A DNA stretch of 24,314 nt. Source: CANKHA01 sp035699705 (GTDB lineage Bacteria > Pseudomonadota > Alphaproteobacteria > Rhizobiales > Xanthobacteraceae). Both the position numbers and the translations under genes were made by a program. Of this stretch, positions 1 through 7,594 are shown one piece after another. The stretch lies in the NCBI GenBank assembly GCA_035699705.1, contig DASSPI010000120.1, positions 1 to 24,314 of the forward strand, read 5' to 3'. The notes beneath the pieces were generated by a model. The model made no database searches, had not been told where the DNA came from, and saw nothing but the letters and a program-made list of their open reading frames with translations. Numbering within the stretch: the first letter of the stretch is position 1; every line of letters begins with the position of its first letter.

Positions 1-1404
1 CGGATTGATCGCGGTCTTGATGCGGTTGCTGCCTTGCGCGGCGATCCGCTTGAGCACCTCATGCATGATGCCCTCGGCGTGATCCCAGGCCGCGTCGGAG
101 CCGACACGTTTCTCCGGCCGGGTCGAGAGTTTGACCGTGAGCTCACCCTCAAAGCCGAAATCGGTATATGTCGACAGGATGAGATCGTTGATCTTCAGGC
201 ATTCGTCCGCCATCTGCTCCTGCGTGCAGAACACATGCGCGTCGTCCTGCGTGAAGGCGCGCACGCGCAAAAGGCCGTGCAAGGCGCCGGAGGGCTCGTA
301 TCGATGCACCACGCCGAATTCCGCCATGCGCAGCGGCAGCTCGCGATAGGAGCGCAGCCCGTGCTTGAAGATCTGGATGTGGCCCGGGCAGTTCATCGGC
401 TTGATCGCGAAGACGCGCTCGTCCTTGGTCTCGTCGCCCGCCGACTGCGCCTTGAACATGTTCTCGCGGAACCATCCCCAGTGGCCGGAGGTCTCCCATA
501 GCGACTTGTCGAGCAGCTGCGGCGCATTCACCTCGCGATAGTCGCCGCGCAGCCGCCGGCGCATATAGGCGACGATCTCCTGGAAGATGGTCCAGCCGGC
601 GGCATGCCAGAAGACAGTGCCGGGGCCTTCCTCCTGGAAATGGAACAGATCCATTTCGCGGCCGAGCTTGCGGTGGTCGCGCTTTTCCGCTTCCTCGATC
701 TGCTTTAGGTGGGCGTCGAGTTCTTCCTGCTTGGCGAAAGCGGTGCCGTAGATGCGGGTGAGCATCGGCTTGTTGGAATCGCCGCGCCAATAGGCGCCCG
801 CCACCTTCATCAGCTTGAACGCATTGCCGACCTTGCCGGTGGAGGTCATGTGCGGACCACGGCAGAGATCGAACCAGTCGCCCTGTTTGTAGATCTTGAT
901 CTGCTGATCTTCCGGGATCGTATCCACCAGTTCGACCTTGAAATTCTCCCCCATGTCGCGGAATACGCGCTTGGCTTCGTCGCGCGACCAGACTTCCTTG
1001 CTGAAGGGTTTGTCGCGCGCGATGATCTCGCGCATCTTCTTCTCGATCGCCGGGAAATCCTCCGGCGTGAACGGCTCGTTGCGGGAGAAGTCGTAATAGA
1101 AACCGCTCTCGATCACCGGGCCGATGGTCACCTGCGTGCCCGGCCACAAGGTCTGCACCGCCTCGGCCAGCACATGCGCGGCGTCGTGCCGGATCAGCTC
1201 CAGGCTGCGGGGATCCTCGCGGGTGAGGAACTCGATCTTGGCGTCGCGCTCGATCTTGTCGTTGAGGTCGACGACCACGCCGTCGAGCGCCATGGCGACC
1301 GTGCGCTTGGCCAGCGAGGGCGAAATGCCCCTGGCGATCTCGAGCCCGGTGACGTTGTCGGGGAATTCACGGCGCGCGCCGTCGGGAAAGGTCAGGGCGA
1401 CCAT
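1..1404 (-). CDS. thrS: threonyl-tRNA synthetase, N-terminal 468 residues (partial)
   Basis: Class II aminoacyl-tRNA synthetase that charges tRNA-Thr in the cytoplasm. The frame is open from ATG at 1404 to the left window edge, so the C-terminal part (motif 3 and the anticodon-binding domain) is missing. Visible domains are an N-terminal TGS domain (about residues 1-60, beginning MVALTFPDGA), the editing domain with its HDAAH metal-type motif near residue 73 and the later CRGPH motif, and the start of the catalytic core with MNCPGH and the motif-2 stretch RYEPSGALHGLLRVRAFTQ. A strong AGAAGGAG ribosome binding site precedes the ATG. In related genomes thrS lies near yidD, folE and hisI, as here. 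The identification is secure; only the truncation limits it. Confidence 0.97.
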   Translation of the reverse strand, partial: MVALTFPDGARREFPDNVTGLEIARGISPSLAKRTVAMALDGVVVDLNDKIERDAKIEFLTREDPRSLELIRHDAAHVLAEAVQTLWPGTQVTIGPVIESGFYYDFSRNEPFTPEDFPAIEKKMREIIARDKPFSKEVWSRDEAKRVFRDMGENFKVELVDTIPEDQQIKIYKQGDWFDLCRGPHMTSTGKVGNAFKLMKVAGAYWRGDSNKPMLTRIYGTAFAKQEELDAHLKQIEEAEKRDHRKLGREMDLFHFQEEGPGTVFWHAAGWTIFQEIVAYMRRRLRGDYREVNAPQLLDKSLWETSGHWGWFRENMFKAQSAGDETKDERVFAIKPMNCPGHIQIFKHGLRSYRELPLRMAEFGVVHRYEPSGALHGLLRVRAFTQDDAHVFCTQEQMADECLKINDLILSTYTDFGFEGELTVKLSTRPEKRVGSDAAWDHAEGIMHEVLKRIAAQGSNRIKTAINP

Positions 1405-1485
1405 CGTTCTCTCCTTCTGCTCACTCCCGCGAACGAGCGCGGGTAAGCGGTATTCAGACGGCGGAGTAAGCACAAAATTCCCCGG

Positions 1486-1701
1486 ATGTCATCGAGTATC
1501 GGGAGCTTTACAAAACTGGCGGATGCGAAAGGCATGACCTTGGTCGAAAAACGTGTCGCGTTGCCGGAACTCTGGCCGGGAACGGTCGACCTGGCCTCGG
1601 AGATGAAACTTTCCACTGCCGATCTTGCCGAAGGACTGGAAGAATTGCGCAGGCGCTGCAGTGCGCCGCCGCCACCCTCGGCAACCAGGCCTGCGACGTA
1701 G
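1486..1701 (+). CDS. possible small protein, 71 aa, unknown function
   Basis: This is the only plausible content of the 384-nt gap between thrS and the first ClpP-like gene. The reading frame (start MSSSIGSFTK, stop TAG at 1701) has a fairly normal amino-acid make-up and moderately GC-rich third positions, but no clear Shine-Dalgarno sequence and no domain I recognise. Minus-strand frames over the same bases look like shadows. It could equally be untranslated spacer. The gap also holds a short palindrome, CCCGCG/CGCGGG, around 1426-1444, just upstream of the thrS start. Confidence 0.3.
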   Translation: MSSSIGSFTKLADAKGMTLVEKRVALPELWPGTVDLASEMKLSTADLAEGLEELRRRCSAPPPPSATRPAT

Positions 1702-1788
1702 AAATCAAAAATATTTCATCGGGGCTTTTTCATTCTCTGACATGACTCCGGGATATTTTTCTGGGTAGACTGCCTGTCGGGAGCGGGT

Positions 1789-3045
1789 ATGAAGCCAGGC
1801 GGACAATCCTTCGTCGCTGCGATGCTTTTGCTGGCGGCCTGCCTGCCGGCCGCGGCCGCGCAGACGAACAGCCCCGGCAAACGCGCCGCTACGCTTCCGC
1901 TCAAGAATCCGATGGTTTTCTATCTGGCGCAGGGCGAGCCGAATGCCTGCGGCCCCGGCTGCGATCAGTGGATCGCCGCCGAAGGAGCGATCAACCAAGG
2001 CACCGCCGGGCGCATGCGCGCCTTCCTCAAGCTCCAGGGCGGCAAAGCCGGCAAGCTCCCGATCTACTTCAATTCGCCCGGCGGGATCACCACCGAATCC
2101 CTCGCCATGGGCCGGCTGATGCGCGAGCGCGGGATAACCGGCCGGGTGGCCCGCACTATCCCGCAGGTCTGCGAGGGAGAAGCCAAGGAGTGCGCCCGCG
2201 CCAAGCGCTCGGGCCGGCCGCTGGCGGCGCGGCTGACCAGCATCGCCTCGCAGTGCAATTCAGCCTGCGTCTACGCCATTGTCGGCGCGCGCCTGCGCGA
2301 GATCGCGCCCGAGGCGCATCTCGGCATCCACGCGGCCAAGACCGTGGTTGTCGGCTATCTGCCGAAAGGCGCGAACATACCCACCCAAATGCGCGCGCGG
2401 TTCAAGGCGCAGAATCAGCAGTTGATCAGGCGCTATCTGGTCGACATGGGCATCCAGCCGGGCCTGCTCGACGCCGCCGAGAAGATCCCGCACGAATCGA
2501 TCCGCGCGCTCAGCCGCGAGGAGATGGTGCGGTTCAATATCGATACCCGCAGCGTGGTGGAGAGCGGCTGGATCTATGACGAGCGCGTCAGCGACAACGG
2601 CATCATCTTCAAATCGATCGACATGACCGAGGCAGGCGGGGCGGAATACCGCAAGACGATGCTGCGGGTCAGTTGCCTCGGCGCCGACCAGCTCATGGTG
2701 GGCTATGCGCGCGAGGTCGGCCCGAAGGAAAATTCGTTCGTTCCGTTGAAGTTCGTCGCCGCCAAGCAAGAGTTCAAGCTGGTGCCGCCGGCCGAGCCGG
2801 TGAGCAGCAATAATGCCAGCAAGCGCTATGACATCCGGCGTGCGCCGGTGCCGATGCTGGCCTTTGAGTCGGCGGCCGCGGAGGGCCGCATCGAGCTGGC
2901 GCCGGACCAAAGCGAGGGCCGGCCGGCCGTGACCAGGCTCTCCACCGTTGGGCTCGCTTCCGCGCTGTCGTCGCTGACCCGGCGCTGCTCTCAGGGGACG
3001 CCGGTATCCGGCGGCGCGGCATTGGTTCCGCGCCAGGTGCCATAG
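1789..3045 (+). CDS. exported ClpP/crotonase-fold protein (COG3904-like), copy 1
   Basis: This is a 418-residue protein with an N-terminal signal peptide (hydrophobic AMLLLAACLPAAAA, likely cleaved around residue 24), so it should act in the periplasm. The ClpP-like core shows NSPGG at 95-99, a candidate nucleophile Ser158 in CNSAC (156-160), and a candidate His181 in LGIHAAK. The 23-residue Ser-His spacing is close to that of ClpP proteases. Two further cysteines sit in CGPGC (54-58), followed by an IxAxGAI stretch. The region after about 260 has no motif I know. The start is the ATG after GGGAGCGGGT. It is a paralogue of the gene at 3533, and its 3' end overlaps the convergent yidD by 55 bp. 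Proteolytic activity is inferred from the fold only and the substrate is unknown. Confidence 0.85.
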   Translation: MKPGGQSFVAAMLLLAACLPAAAAQTNSPGKRAATLPLKNPMVFYLAQGEPNACGPGCDQWIAAEGAINQGTAGRMRAFLKLQGGKAGKLPIYFNSPGGITTESLAMGRLMRERGITGRVARTIPQVCEGEAKECARAKRSGRPLAARLTSIASQCNSACVYAIVGARLREIAPEAHLGIHAAKTVVVGYLPKGANIPTQMRARFKAQNQQLIRRYLVDMGIQPGLLDAAEKIPHESIRALSREEMVRFNIDTRSVVESGWIYDERVSDNGIIFKSIDMTEAGGAEYRKTMLRVSCLGADQLMVGYAREVGPKENSFVPLKFVAAKQEFKLVPPAEPVSSNNASKRYDIRRAPVPMLAFESAAAEGRIELAPDQSEGRPAVTRLSTVGLASALSSLTRRCSQGTPVSGGAALVPRQVP

Positions 3046-3329
3046 CGCCAGGGCAGCCACCATCGCGCATCCGACGGCAGTTCGCGCGGGACAAAATCCA
3101 GCCCCGAGGTTCCCCAGGGCTGGCAGCGCAGCACGCGCGCCAAGGTCATCCACCCGCCGGCCCAGAATCCGAATCGGCCGAACGCCTCCTCGGCATATTC
3201 CGAGCAGCCGGGCAGATGGCGGCAACGGGGTCCGATGAGAGGCGACAAAACGTAACGGTACGTCACCACCGCCGCGCGCGCCGTCTGCCGCGGCCACTGC
3301 CTTATTTCCAGGAAGCTCCGCCAAGTCAT
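2991..3329 (-). CDS. yidD: membrane protein insertion efficiency factor YidD
   Basis: Small amphipathic protein, 112 aa, thought to assist YidC and Sec insertion of inner-membrane proteins. The family core is clear: VTYRYVLSPLIGPRCRHLPGC from about 22 to 42, then SEYAEEA, a glycine-rich stretch, and RVLRCQPW at 66-72, with conserved cysteines at 36, 42 and 69. The frame stays open to an upstream ATG at 3413, but that adds 28 residues foreign to the family, so ATG 3329 is preferred although its ribosome binding site is weak. It is convergent with the ClpP-like gene before it (55-bp tail overlap) and divergent from the one after it. In most Proteobacteria yidD follows rpmH-rnpA; in this order it commonly sits with folE and hisI, as here. 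Confidence 0.92.
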   Translation of the reverse strand: MTWRSFLEIRQWPRQTARAAVVTYRYVLSPLIGPRCRHLPGCSEYAEEAFGRFGFWAGGWMTLARVLRCQPWGTSGLDFVPRELPSDARWWLPWRYGTWRGTNAAPPDTGVP

Positions 3330-3532
3330 GTGAACAAAACGTCGGCCAAATGCCGACAAACCCCGATTGTGGTCATTGTGCAACAGATCGCCGCCGCATG
3401 ATGCTTGTGTCATTTTTGCAGTAGACCCGAATCTCTATCACCCATAAAAATAATCGTCGGGGTGAGTGTACTGTGCCGTTTTCCGGGACGTGAGGAGGAA
3501 CTTCACGCAGGGGACGGCGAGGGGGAATAATA

Positions 3533-4816
3533 ATGCTGCCACGCCAGGCTGGCGTAACGGCGTTTGTCTTCACCGTCTTAGCTGTCGGGGGCCTCACATC
3601 GGCTACGTCCGCAGGTGATGTCCGCACCTTACCTATGCAGTTCGAGCTGCTGCAGGAGGGGCCCGCCACCGTTTGCGGTGCGAAATGCCGCACCTTCATC
3701 TCTGCCGTCGGTGCGATCACCAAGGACACCCCCGGCGACTTCGCCACCTTTACGCGCAACCGCGACGTTGACGGTGCGACCCTGGTGCTCGATTCCAGCG
3801 GCGGTTCCGTGCTCGGAACCTTGGCGCTCGGCCGCAGCGTACGCCGGCTCGGCATCAATACCACCGTAGGCAGGCTGACCAAGCTTCCGGGCGGCGCCGG
3901 GGCCGTGCGGGCCTCGCTGTCTCCCCGCGCGGATTGCGAATCCATGTGCGCTTACCTGCTGCTTGCGGGCAAGCAGCGCTATGTGCCGTCAGAGGCCCAG
4001 GTGCTGGTGCATGAGATCTGGCTCGGCGACCGGCGTGAGGATGCCGCCGCCGCGAGCTACAGCGCCGAGGATCTGGTGATCGTTCAGCGCGACATCGGGC
4101 GGCTCGCGCAATACACCATCGAAATGGGCGGCTCCATCGACCTGCTAGAAACTTCGCTGCGGATTCCGCCATGGGAGCCGATGCGACGCCTGCAGCAGTC
4201 CGAAATCCGCAGCATGGGATTGGACACTTCCGCCAGCCTGCCGAACGCCAGCGCGGAGCCGATCTCGGTCTCGATGTCGGCGGAGCCGATGCCGCGTGTG
4301 CCGCCGAGCGAGCGCGGTTGGGTAGTGAATGGCAAACCCGGCCAGGCTTCGCTGCGGCGGCGGCATCCGCTCACCGTGGAAGGCGACGAGATCGGCAGCT
4401 TCGACATCATCCTGGGCTGCGGCGGCATCGGCGGTTACGACGTGACCTATGCGGAGCGGCGCCGGCCGGCCGAACCGCTGAAGCAAGTGGAGATCGTGGT
4501 CGGGCGGCGTTCGATTCCATTGAAGATTGTCAGCTCGGAGATCAAGGAGACGGAGCTCGCTTCGCTGGCGCGCGGGGTGATGCCGGCGAGCTTGGTGAAT
4601 ACGCTATCCCGGTCGGGCAGCCGCTCGCTGATGGTGACGACCGCCAATGGCAACAACGTCGCCACCACGATCCGGGTCGGCAACAGCGGCGTGTCGCAGA
4701 ATCTGCCGCAATTTGCCGCGAGCTGCGCCGAACAGCCGGCGGGGCGCGGTGACGCTCATGCCGAGCTTGCTCCGGCCAAGGTGGTCGAAGCCGGCGTCAC
4801 GGGCGCTCCGAAATAA
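3533..4816 (+). CDS. exported ClpP/crotonase-fold protein (COG3904-like), copy 2
   Basis: This is a 427-residue paralogue of the gene at 1789. It has a signal peptide (about residues 1-27), CGAKC at 48-52 followed by ISAVGAI, DSSGG at 87-91, a candidate Ser137 in CESMC (135-139), and a candidate His160 in LVHEIW. Ser-His spacing is again 23, and the CxSxC setting of the serine is the same in both copies, which suggests a disulfide or metal pair around the active site. Overall identity to copy 1 is low outside these motifs, so the duplication is old or the two arrived separately. The ATG follows GAGGGGGAATAATA, a good ribosome binding site. The C-terminal 150 residues are poorly conserved and unrecognised. 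It ends 2 bp before the convergent Fe-S scaffold gene. Confidence 0.85.
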   Translation: MLPRQAGVTAFVFTVLAVGGLTSATSAGDVRTLPMQFELLQEGPATVCGAKCRTFISAVGAITKDTPGDFATFTRNRDVDGATLVLDSSGGSVLGTLALGRSVRRLGINTTVGRLTKLPGGAGAVRASLSPRADCESMCAYLLLAGKQRYVPSEAQVLVHEIWLGDRREDAAAASYSAEDLVIVQRDIGRLAQYTIEMGGSIDLLETSLRIPPWEPMRRLQQSEIRSMGLDTSASLPNASAEPISVSMSAEPMPRVPPSERGWVVNGKPGQASLRRRHPLTVEGDEIGSFDIILGCGGIGGYDVTYAERRRPAEPLKQVEIVVGRRSIPLKIVSSEIKETELASLARGVMPASLVNTLSRSGSRSLMVTTANGNNVATTIRVGNSGVSQNLPQFAASCAEQPAGRGDAHAELAPAKVVEAGVTGAPK

Positions 4817-4818
4817 GA

Positions 4819-5259
4819 TCAGGCGCTGCGGCGCTTGTTTTCGATCTGATCGATCGCCGAAACCACTGCATCAAAGGTCAGCATGGTGGAGGCGTGGCGC
4901 GCTTTGTAGTCGCGCACCGGCTCGAGCACCGCGATGTCCGCCCATTTGCCCGAGGGCGGCGCGCCGTTTTCCTTCAACATCCGGCGGACGGTCTCGCGCA
5001 GATCGCGCAGTTCATCGGCTTTGGCGCCGATCACGTTGCGCGCCATGATGGACGACGATGCCTGCCCGAGCGCGCAGGCCTTCACCTCATGCGCGAAGTC
5101 GGTGACGGTGTCGTCCTGCATCTTCAGGTCGATGGTGACGGTCGACCCGCACAGCTTGGAATGGGCGGTCGCGGTGGCGTCGGCCGCGGACAAGCGGCCG
5201 ATCCGGGGAATATTCCCGGCCAGCTCCAGAATGCGGTTGTTATAGATGTCGTTCAGCAT
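4819..5259 (-). CDS. NifU/IscU-like Fe-S cluster scaffold, third cysteine absent
   Basis: A 146-residue protein of the IscU/SufU fold, beginning MLNDIYNNRILELAGNIPRI. Conserved scaffold cysteines are present at Cys37 (LCGST) and Cys62 (KACALGQASSS). The third ligand, expected near residue 123 in the KARHAST stretch where SufU has RIKCATL, is alanine. The start is ATG 5259; the open frame continues to 5331 but that extension would run through the promoter. It is divergent from folE, a pairing I recall as common in rhizobial genomes. Possible roles are Fe-S or zinc handling as part of a SUF system, but with two cysteines it may not hold a cluster in the classic way. Family assignment is secure; biochemical role is not. 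Confidence 0.88.
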   Translation of the reverse strand: MLNDIYNNRILELAGNIPRIGRLSAADATATAHSKLCGSTVTIDLKMQDDTVTDFAHEVKACALGQASSSIMARNVIGAKADELRDLRETVRRMLKENGAPPSGKWADIAVLEPVRDYKARHASTMLTFDAVVSAIDQIENKRRSA

Positions 5260-5304
5260 CGCTATCCGGCGGCGGGAGGCCGATTTGCCTCGCCTGCCCA
5301 AACA

Positions 5305-5332
5305 ATTATATAGACTGCCCCTGCCGAACAAG
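5305..5332 (-). promoter_or_regulatory. candidate promoter of the Fe-S scaffold gene
   Basis: A perfect TATAAT reads on the minus strand at 5310-5305, 46 bp upstream of the scaffold ATG. A weak -35 candidate (TCTTGT or TTGTTC) lies at about 5327-5334, giving 15-17 bp spacing. The -35 region overlaps the inverted repeat at 5321-5349. Confidence 0.4.
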
Positions 5333-5349
5333 AAGCCTTTGTCCGGCAG
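5321..5349. promoter_or_regulatory. inverted repeat in the scaffold/folE divergent region
   Basis: Arms CTGCCGAACAA (5321-5331) and TTGTCCGGCAG (5339-5349) pair at 10 of 11 positions around a 7-nt centre. The repeat lies 20 bp before the folE ATG and over the -35 region of the divergent scaffold promoter. That fits an operator, or a stem-loop in the folE leader. No regulator can be named. Confidence 0.45.
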
Positions 5350-5369
5350 ATTTGCATGAAAGATGATTG

Positions 5370-6026
5370 ATGGACGCTGTTATTAAGCCCTGGCCGAAAG
5401 GCTCTGCCCCGCTTTCCGATCACGTCCGTGCCGCGCCGGCGCCGGTGCAGCCGCGCCCGACGCGTGAACAGGCGGAGGAGGCCGTGCGCACGCTGATCGC
5501 CTATCTGGGCGACGATCCCAGGCGCGAAGGCCTGATCGAGACCCCGAAGCGGGTGATCGGCGCCTTCGACGAAATCTATGGCGGCTATGCCGAATGTCCG
5601 GCCGAGGTGCTCGACCGCACCTTCGGCGAGATGGGCAAGTATGACGAATTCGTGCTGGTGCGCGACATCACCTTCAATTCGCATTGCGAGCACCACATGA
5701 TGCCGTTCTTCGGCAAGGCGCATATCGCCTATATGCCGGTGGAACGCGTGGTCGGACTATCGAAGCTCGGGCGGCTGGTGGAGGTCTATGCCCGCCGACT
5801 GCAGACGCAGGAGCATATGACCTCGCAGATCGCGACCGCGATCGACGAGATCCTCAAGCCGCGCGGCGTCGCGGTGATGATCGAGGCGGAGCATATGTGC
5901 ATGTCGGTGCGCGGGGTGGAGAAGCCGGGCGCTTCGACGGTCACCACGCAATTCACCGGCCTGTTCCGCGACAGCAGCGAGCAGCAGGTCCGTTTCATCA
6001 CGCTGTTGCGCGGCGCACCGCGGTAG
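5370..6026 (+). CDS. folE: GTP cyclohydrolase I
   Basis: Converts GTP to 7,8-dihydroneopterin triphosphate, the first step of tetrahydrofolate synthesis. The 218-residue protein has the type IA catalytic fold with zinc ligands Cys106 and His109 (in SHCEHHMMPF) and Cys177 (in EHMCMSVRG). The 71-residue spacing between the cysteines equals that of the E. coli enzyme. It ends in the usual FITLLRG. The ATG at 5370 is chosen over the TTG immediately upstream at 5367. The first 30 residues are a variable, proline-rich extension. It is divergent from the Fe-S scaffold gene and upstream of hisI on the same strand, but a 134-bp gap with a palindromic repeat separates it from hisI. Confidence 0.97.
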   Translation: MDAVIKPWPKGSAPLSDHVRAAPAPVQPRPTREQAEEAVRTLIAYLGDDPRREGLIETPKRVIGAFDEIYGGYAECPAEVLDRTFGEMGKYDEFVLVRDITFNSHCEHHMMPFFGKAHIAYMPVERVVGLSKLGRLVEVYARRLQTQEHMTSQIATAIDEILKPRGVAVMIEAEHMCMSVRGVEKPGASTVTTQFTGLFRDSSEQQVRFITLLRGAPR

Positions 6027-6047
6027 ACGCGGTTCGTTACGTATTTG

Positions 6048-6140
6048 TCCGTCATCCTGAGGTGACCGGCGCAGCCGGTCTTGAAGGATGCGGCCCGTCG
6101 CCCTTCGACGCTCGCTTCGCGAGCGCCTCAAGATGACGGA
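6048..6140. repeat. REP-like palindromic element, about 93 bp
   Basis: Terminal inverted repeats TCCGTCATCCTGAGG (from 6048) and CCTCAAGATGACGGA (to 6140) enclose two smaller hairpins: GACCGGC/GCCGGTC at 6064-6080 and GCTCGC/GCGAGC at about 6110-6124. Elements with CGTCATCCTGAGG ends are familiar between genes in Bradyrhizobium-type genomes. It fills the folE-hisI gap and may terminate or attenuate transcription from folE. Confidence 0.75.
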
Positions 6141-6160
6141 TTGAGATTTGCGAGGATTAC

Positions 6161-6610
6161 GTGTCAGACAAAGCAGACACCGCCCGTGGCTCCACCAGCG
6201 AGATCGAAGAAGGGCTGGCCTTTAAGCCCAAATTCGATGCCGACGGATTCATTACCTGCGTCGTCACCGATGCAGGATCCGGCGAGCTGTTGATGGTGGC
6301 GCACATGAATGCCGAAGCGCTGCGCAAGACCATCGAAAGCGGCGACGCCTGGTATTTCAGCCGCTCGCGCCGGCAGCTTTGGCGCAAAGGCGAAAGCTCA
6401 GGCCACGGCCAGCGCGTCGTGGAGCTGCGGGTCGACTGCGATCAGGACGCGCTCTGGCTCAAGGTCGAGCAGCAGGGGCCGGGCGCCTGTCACACCGGCC
6501 GGCGCTCATGTTTCTACCGCGCGGTGCCGCTCGGCCAAGGTGGCGCGACGCTGGAGTTTCGCGAGCACGACCGCGTCTTCGACCCCAAGGCCGTTTACGG
6601 GAAGAAGTAG
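6161..6610 (+). CDS. hisI: phosphoribosyl-AMP cyclohydrolase
   Basis: Opens the adenine ring of phosphoribosyl-AMP in step three of histidine synthesis. The 149-residue protein is the stand-alone HisI, without a HisE domain. Visible motifs are WYFSRSRRQLWRKGESSGH (64-82), the metal-binding DCDQD (92-96), and CHTGRRSC (110-117), which together with Cys93 supply the zinc cysteines. The start is GTG at 6161 with GAGG seven bases upstream. It lies just after the palindromic repeat and is followed by a second repeat. The other his genes are not in the window. Confidence 0.96.
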   Translation: MSDKADTARGSTSEIEEGLAFKPKFDADGFITCVVTDAGSGELLMVAHMNAEALRKTIESGDAWYFSRSRRQLWRKGESSGHGQRVVELRVDCDQDALWLKVEQQGPGACHTGRRSCFYRAVPLGQGGATLEFREHDRVFDPKAVYGKK

Positions 6611-6620
6611 CTCCACCTCG

Positions 6621-6720
6621 CGTCATCATCCGCGAAGGCGGATGATTCAGCAGTCTCCCGGTTTCGATACATTCAAAAATGCATGCGTCTACTGGATGCT
6701 CCGCCGGCGCGTGGCGACAG
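6621..6720. repeat. degenerate inverted-repeat element, about 100 bp
   Basis: The left arm GGCGGATGATTCAGCAGTCT (6637-6656) is the imperfect complement of a right arm ending near 6703 (CGTCTACTGGATGCTCCGCC), and the element ends in GGCGACAG at about 6714-6721. The left end also has its own small hairpin, CATCCGC/GCGGATG. It fits a second family of dispersed repeats known in Bradyrhizobium-type genomes. It lies between the convergent hisI and CitE-like genes. Confidence 0.55.
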
Positions 6721-6724
6721 AACA

Positions 6725-7594
6725 CTACCTTGTCACCTGCTTCAGCAATTGCTCGGCATGTAGCAGATGCGGGCGGTCATACATCACGCCATTGACCGCC
6801 ACCGCGCCCTTGTCGGGCGCCGCGGCGAAAGCGTCGGCGACTGCGCGCGCCCAGGCGATCTTCTCCGGCGAAGGCGCGAAGACTTCATTGATGATCGGGA
6901 TCTGCGCCGGATGGATCGCCATCTTGCCGGCAAAGCCCTGGCACGCGGCGTCTTCAGCTTCGCGCCGCAGTCCTTCCGTATCGCGAAAGTCGGCAAAGAC
7001 GGTGTCGATTGCCGCCACGCGCGCCGCCGCGGAAGCGGCGAGGCAGAGCGTGCGCGCGAGGCGGTAGGGCTCGAAGAAACGGCCCTGCGCGTCGCGGCTC
7101 GATGTGCCGCCGAATTCGTAGCTCAAATCCTCGCTGCCCCAGGTCAGGCCGATCAGCCGCGGACTTGCGCCCGCATAACTACCCGCGAGAAACAGCGCGC
7201 TGGCGCTTTCGATCGCGAAGGCGAAAATCTTGGTGGCGCCCTCGCTGATGCCATGCATCGCTTCGCGCGCGGTGAGCTTGGCGTCGAGGTGGATGATGGA
7301 CGCGCCGCCTTCGCCCTTCGGCAACACCACGGCATGCGGCCTGGCTGCCAGCACCGCATCGAGATCGGCGTCGGTCAGTCCGCTTTCGAGGCCGTTCACC
7401 CGCACGAATATCGGCGGACGCCCGGATGAAGGCGGAAGCCCCTTGATGAAGTCAGCCGCGTTGGCGCGCGCAGCTTCCTTCTGGTCCGCGGCGATGGCGT
7501 CTTCCAGATCGATGATGACGGCGTCGGCGCCGCTGGTGAGCGACTTCTCCAGCTTGCGCGGGCTGTCGGCCGGGACGAACAGAAGAGAGCGCAT
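6725..7594 (-). CDS. CitE-like CoA-ester lyase (HpcH/HpaI aldolase family)
   Basis: A 289-residue TIM-barrel enzyme of the citrate-lyase-beta-like family, expected to cleave or form 3-hydroxyacyl-CoA esters such as malyl-, methylmalyl- or citramalyl-CoA with Mg2+. Motifs: RSLLFVPADSP at the start, DLEDA (29-33), Arg65 in FVRVN, Glu129 in AIES, Asp156 in GSED, and GKMAIHPAQI (223-232). The ATG at 7594 has GGAGG five bases upstream and overlaps the TGA of the upstream MaoC gene, so the two are translationally coupled. That pairing suggests one short pathway of hydration then cleavage, as in itaconate, mesaconate or methylmalyl-CoA metabolism. The exact substrate cannot be read from sequence, and no CoA-transferase is nearby. 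Confidence 0.88.
   Translation of the reverse strand: MRSLLFVPADSPRKLEKSLTSGADAVIIDLEDAIAADQKEAARANAADFIKGLPPSSGRPPIFVRVNGLESGLTDADLDAVLAARPHAVVLPKGEGGASIIHLDAKLTAREAMHGISEGATKIFAFAIESASALFLAGSYAGASPRLIGLTWGSEDLSYEFGGTSSRDAQGRFFEPYRLARTLCLAASAAARVAAIDTVFADFRDTEGLRREAEDAACQGFAGKMAIHPAQIPIINEVFAPSPEKIAWARAVADAFAAAPDKGAVAVNGVMYDRPHLLHAEQLLKQVTR

Noticed and set aside
149..1147. 332-aa minus-strand frame inside thrS
   Set aside because: It is a shifted shadow of thrS, whose own frame is open through this region and carries all family motifs.
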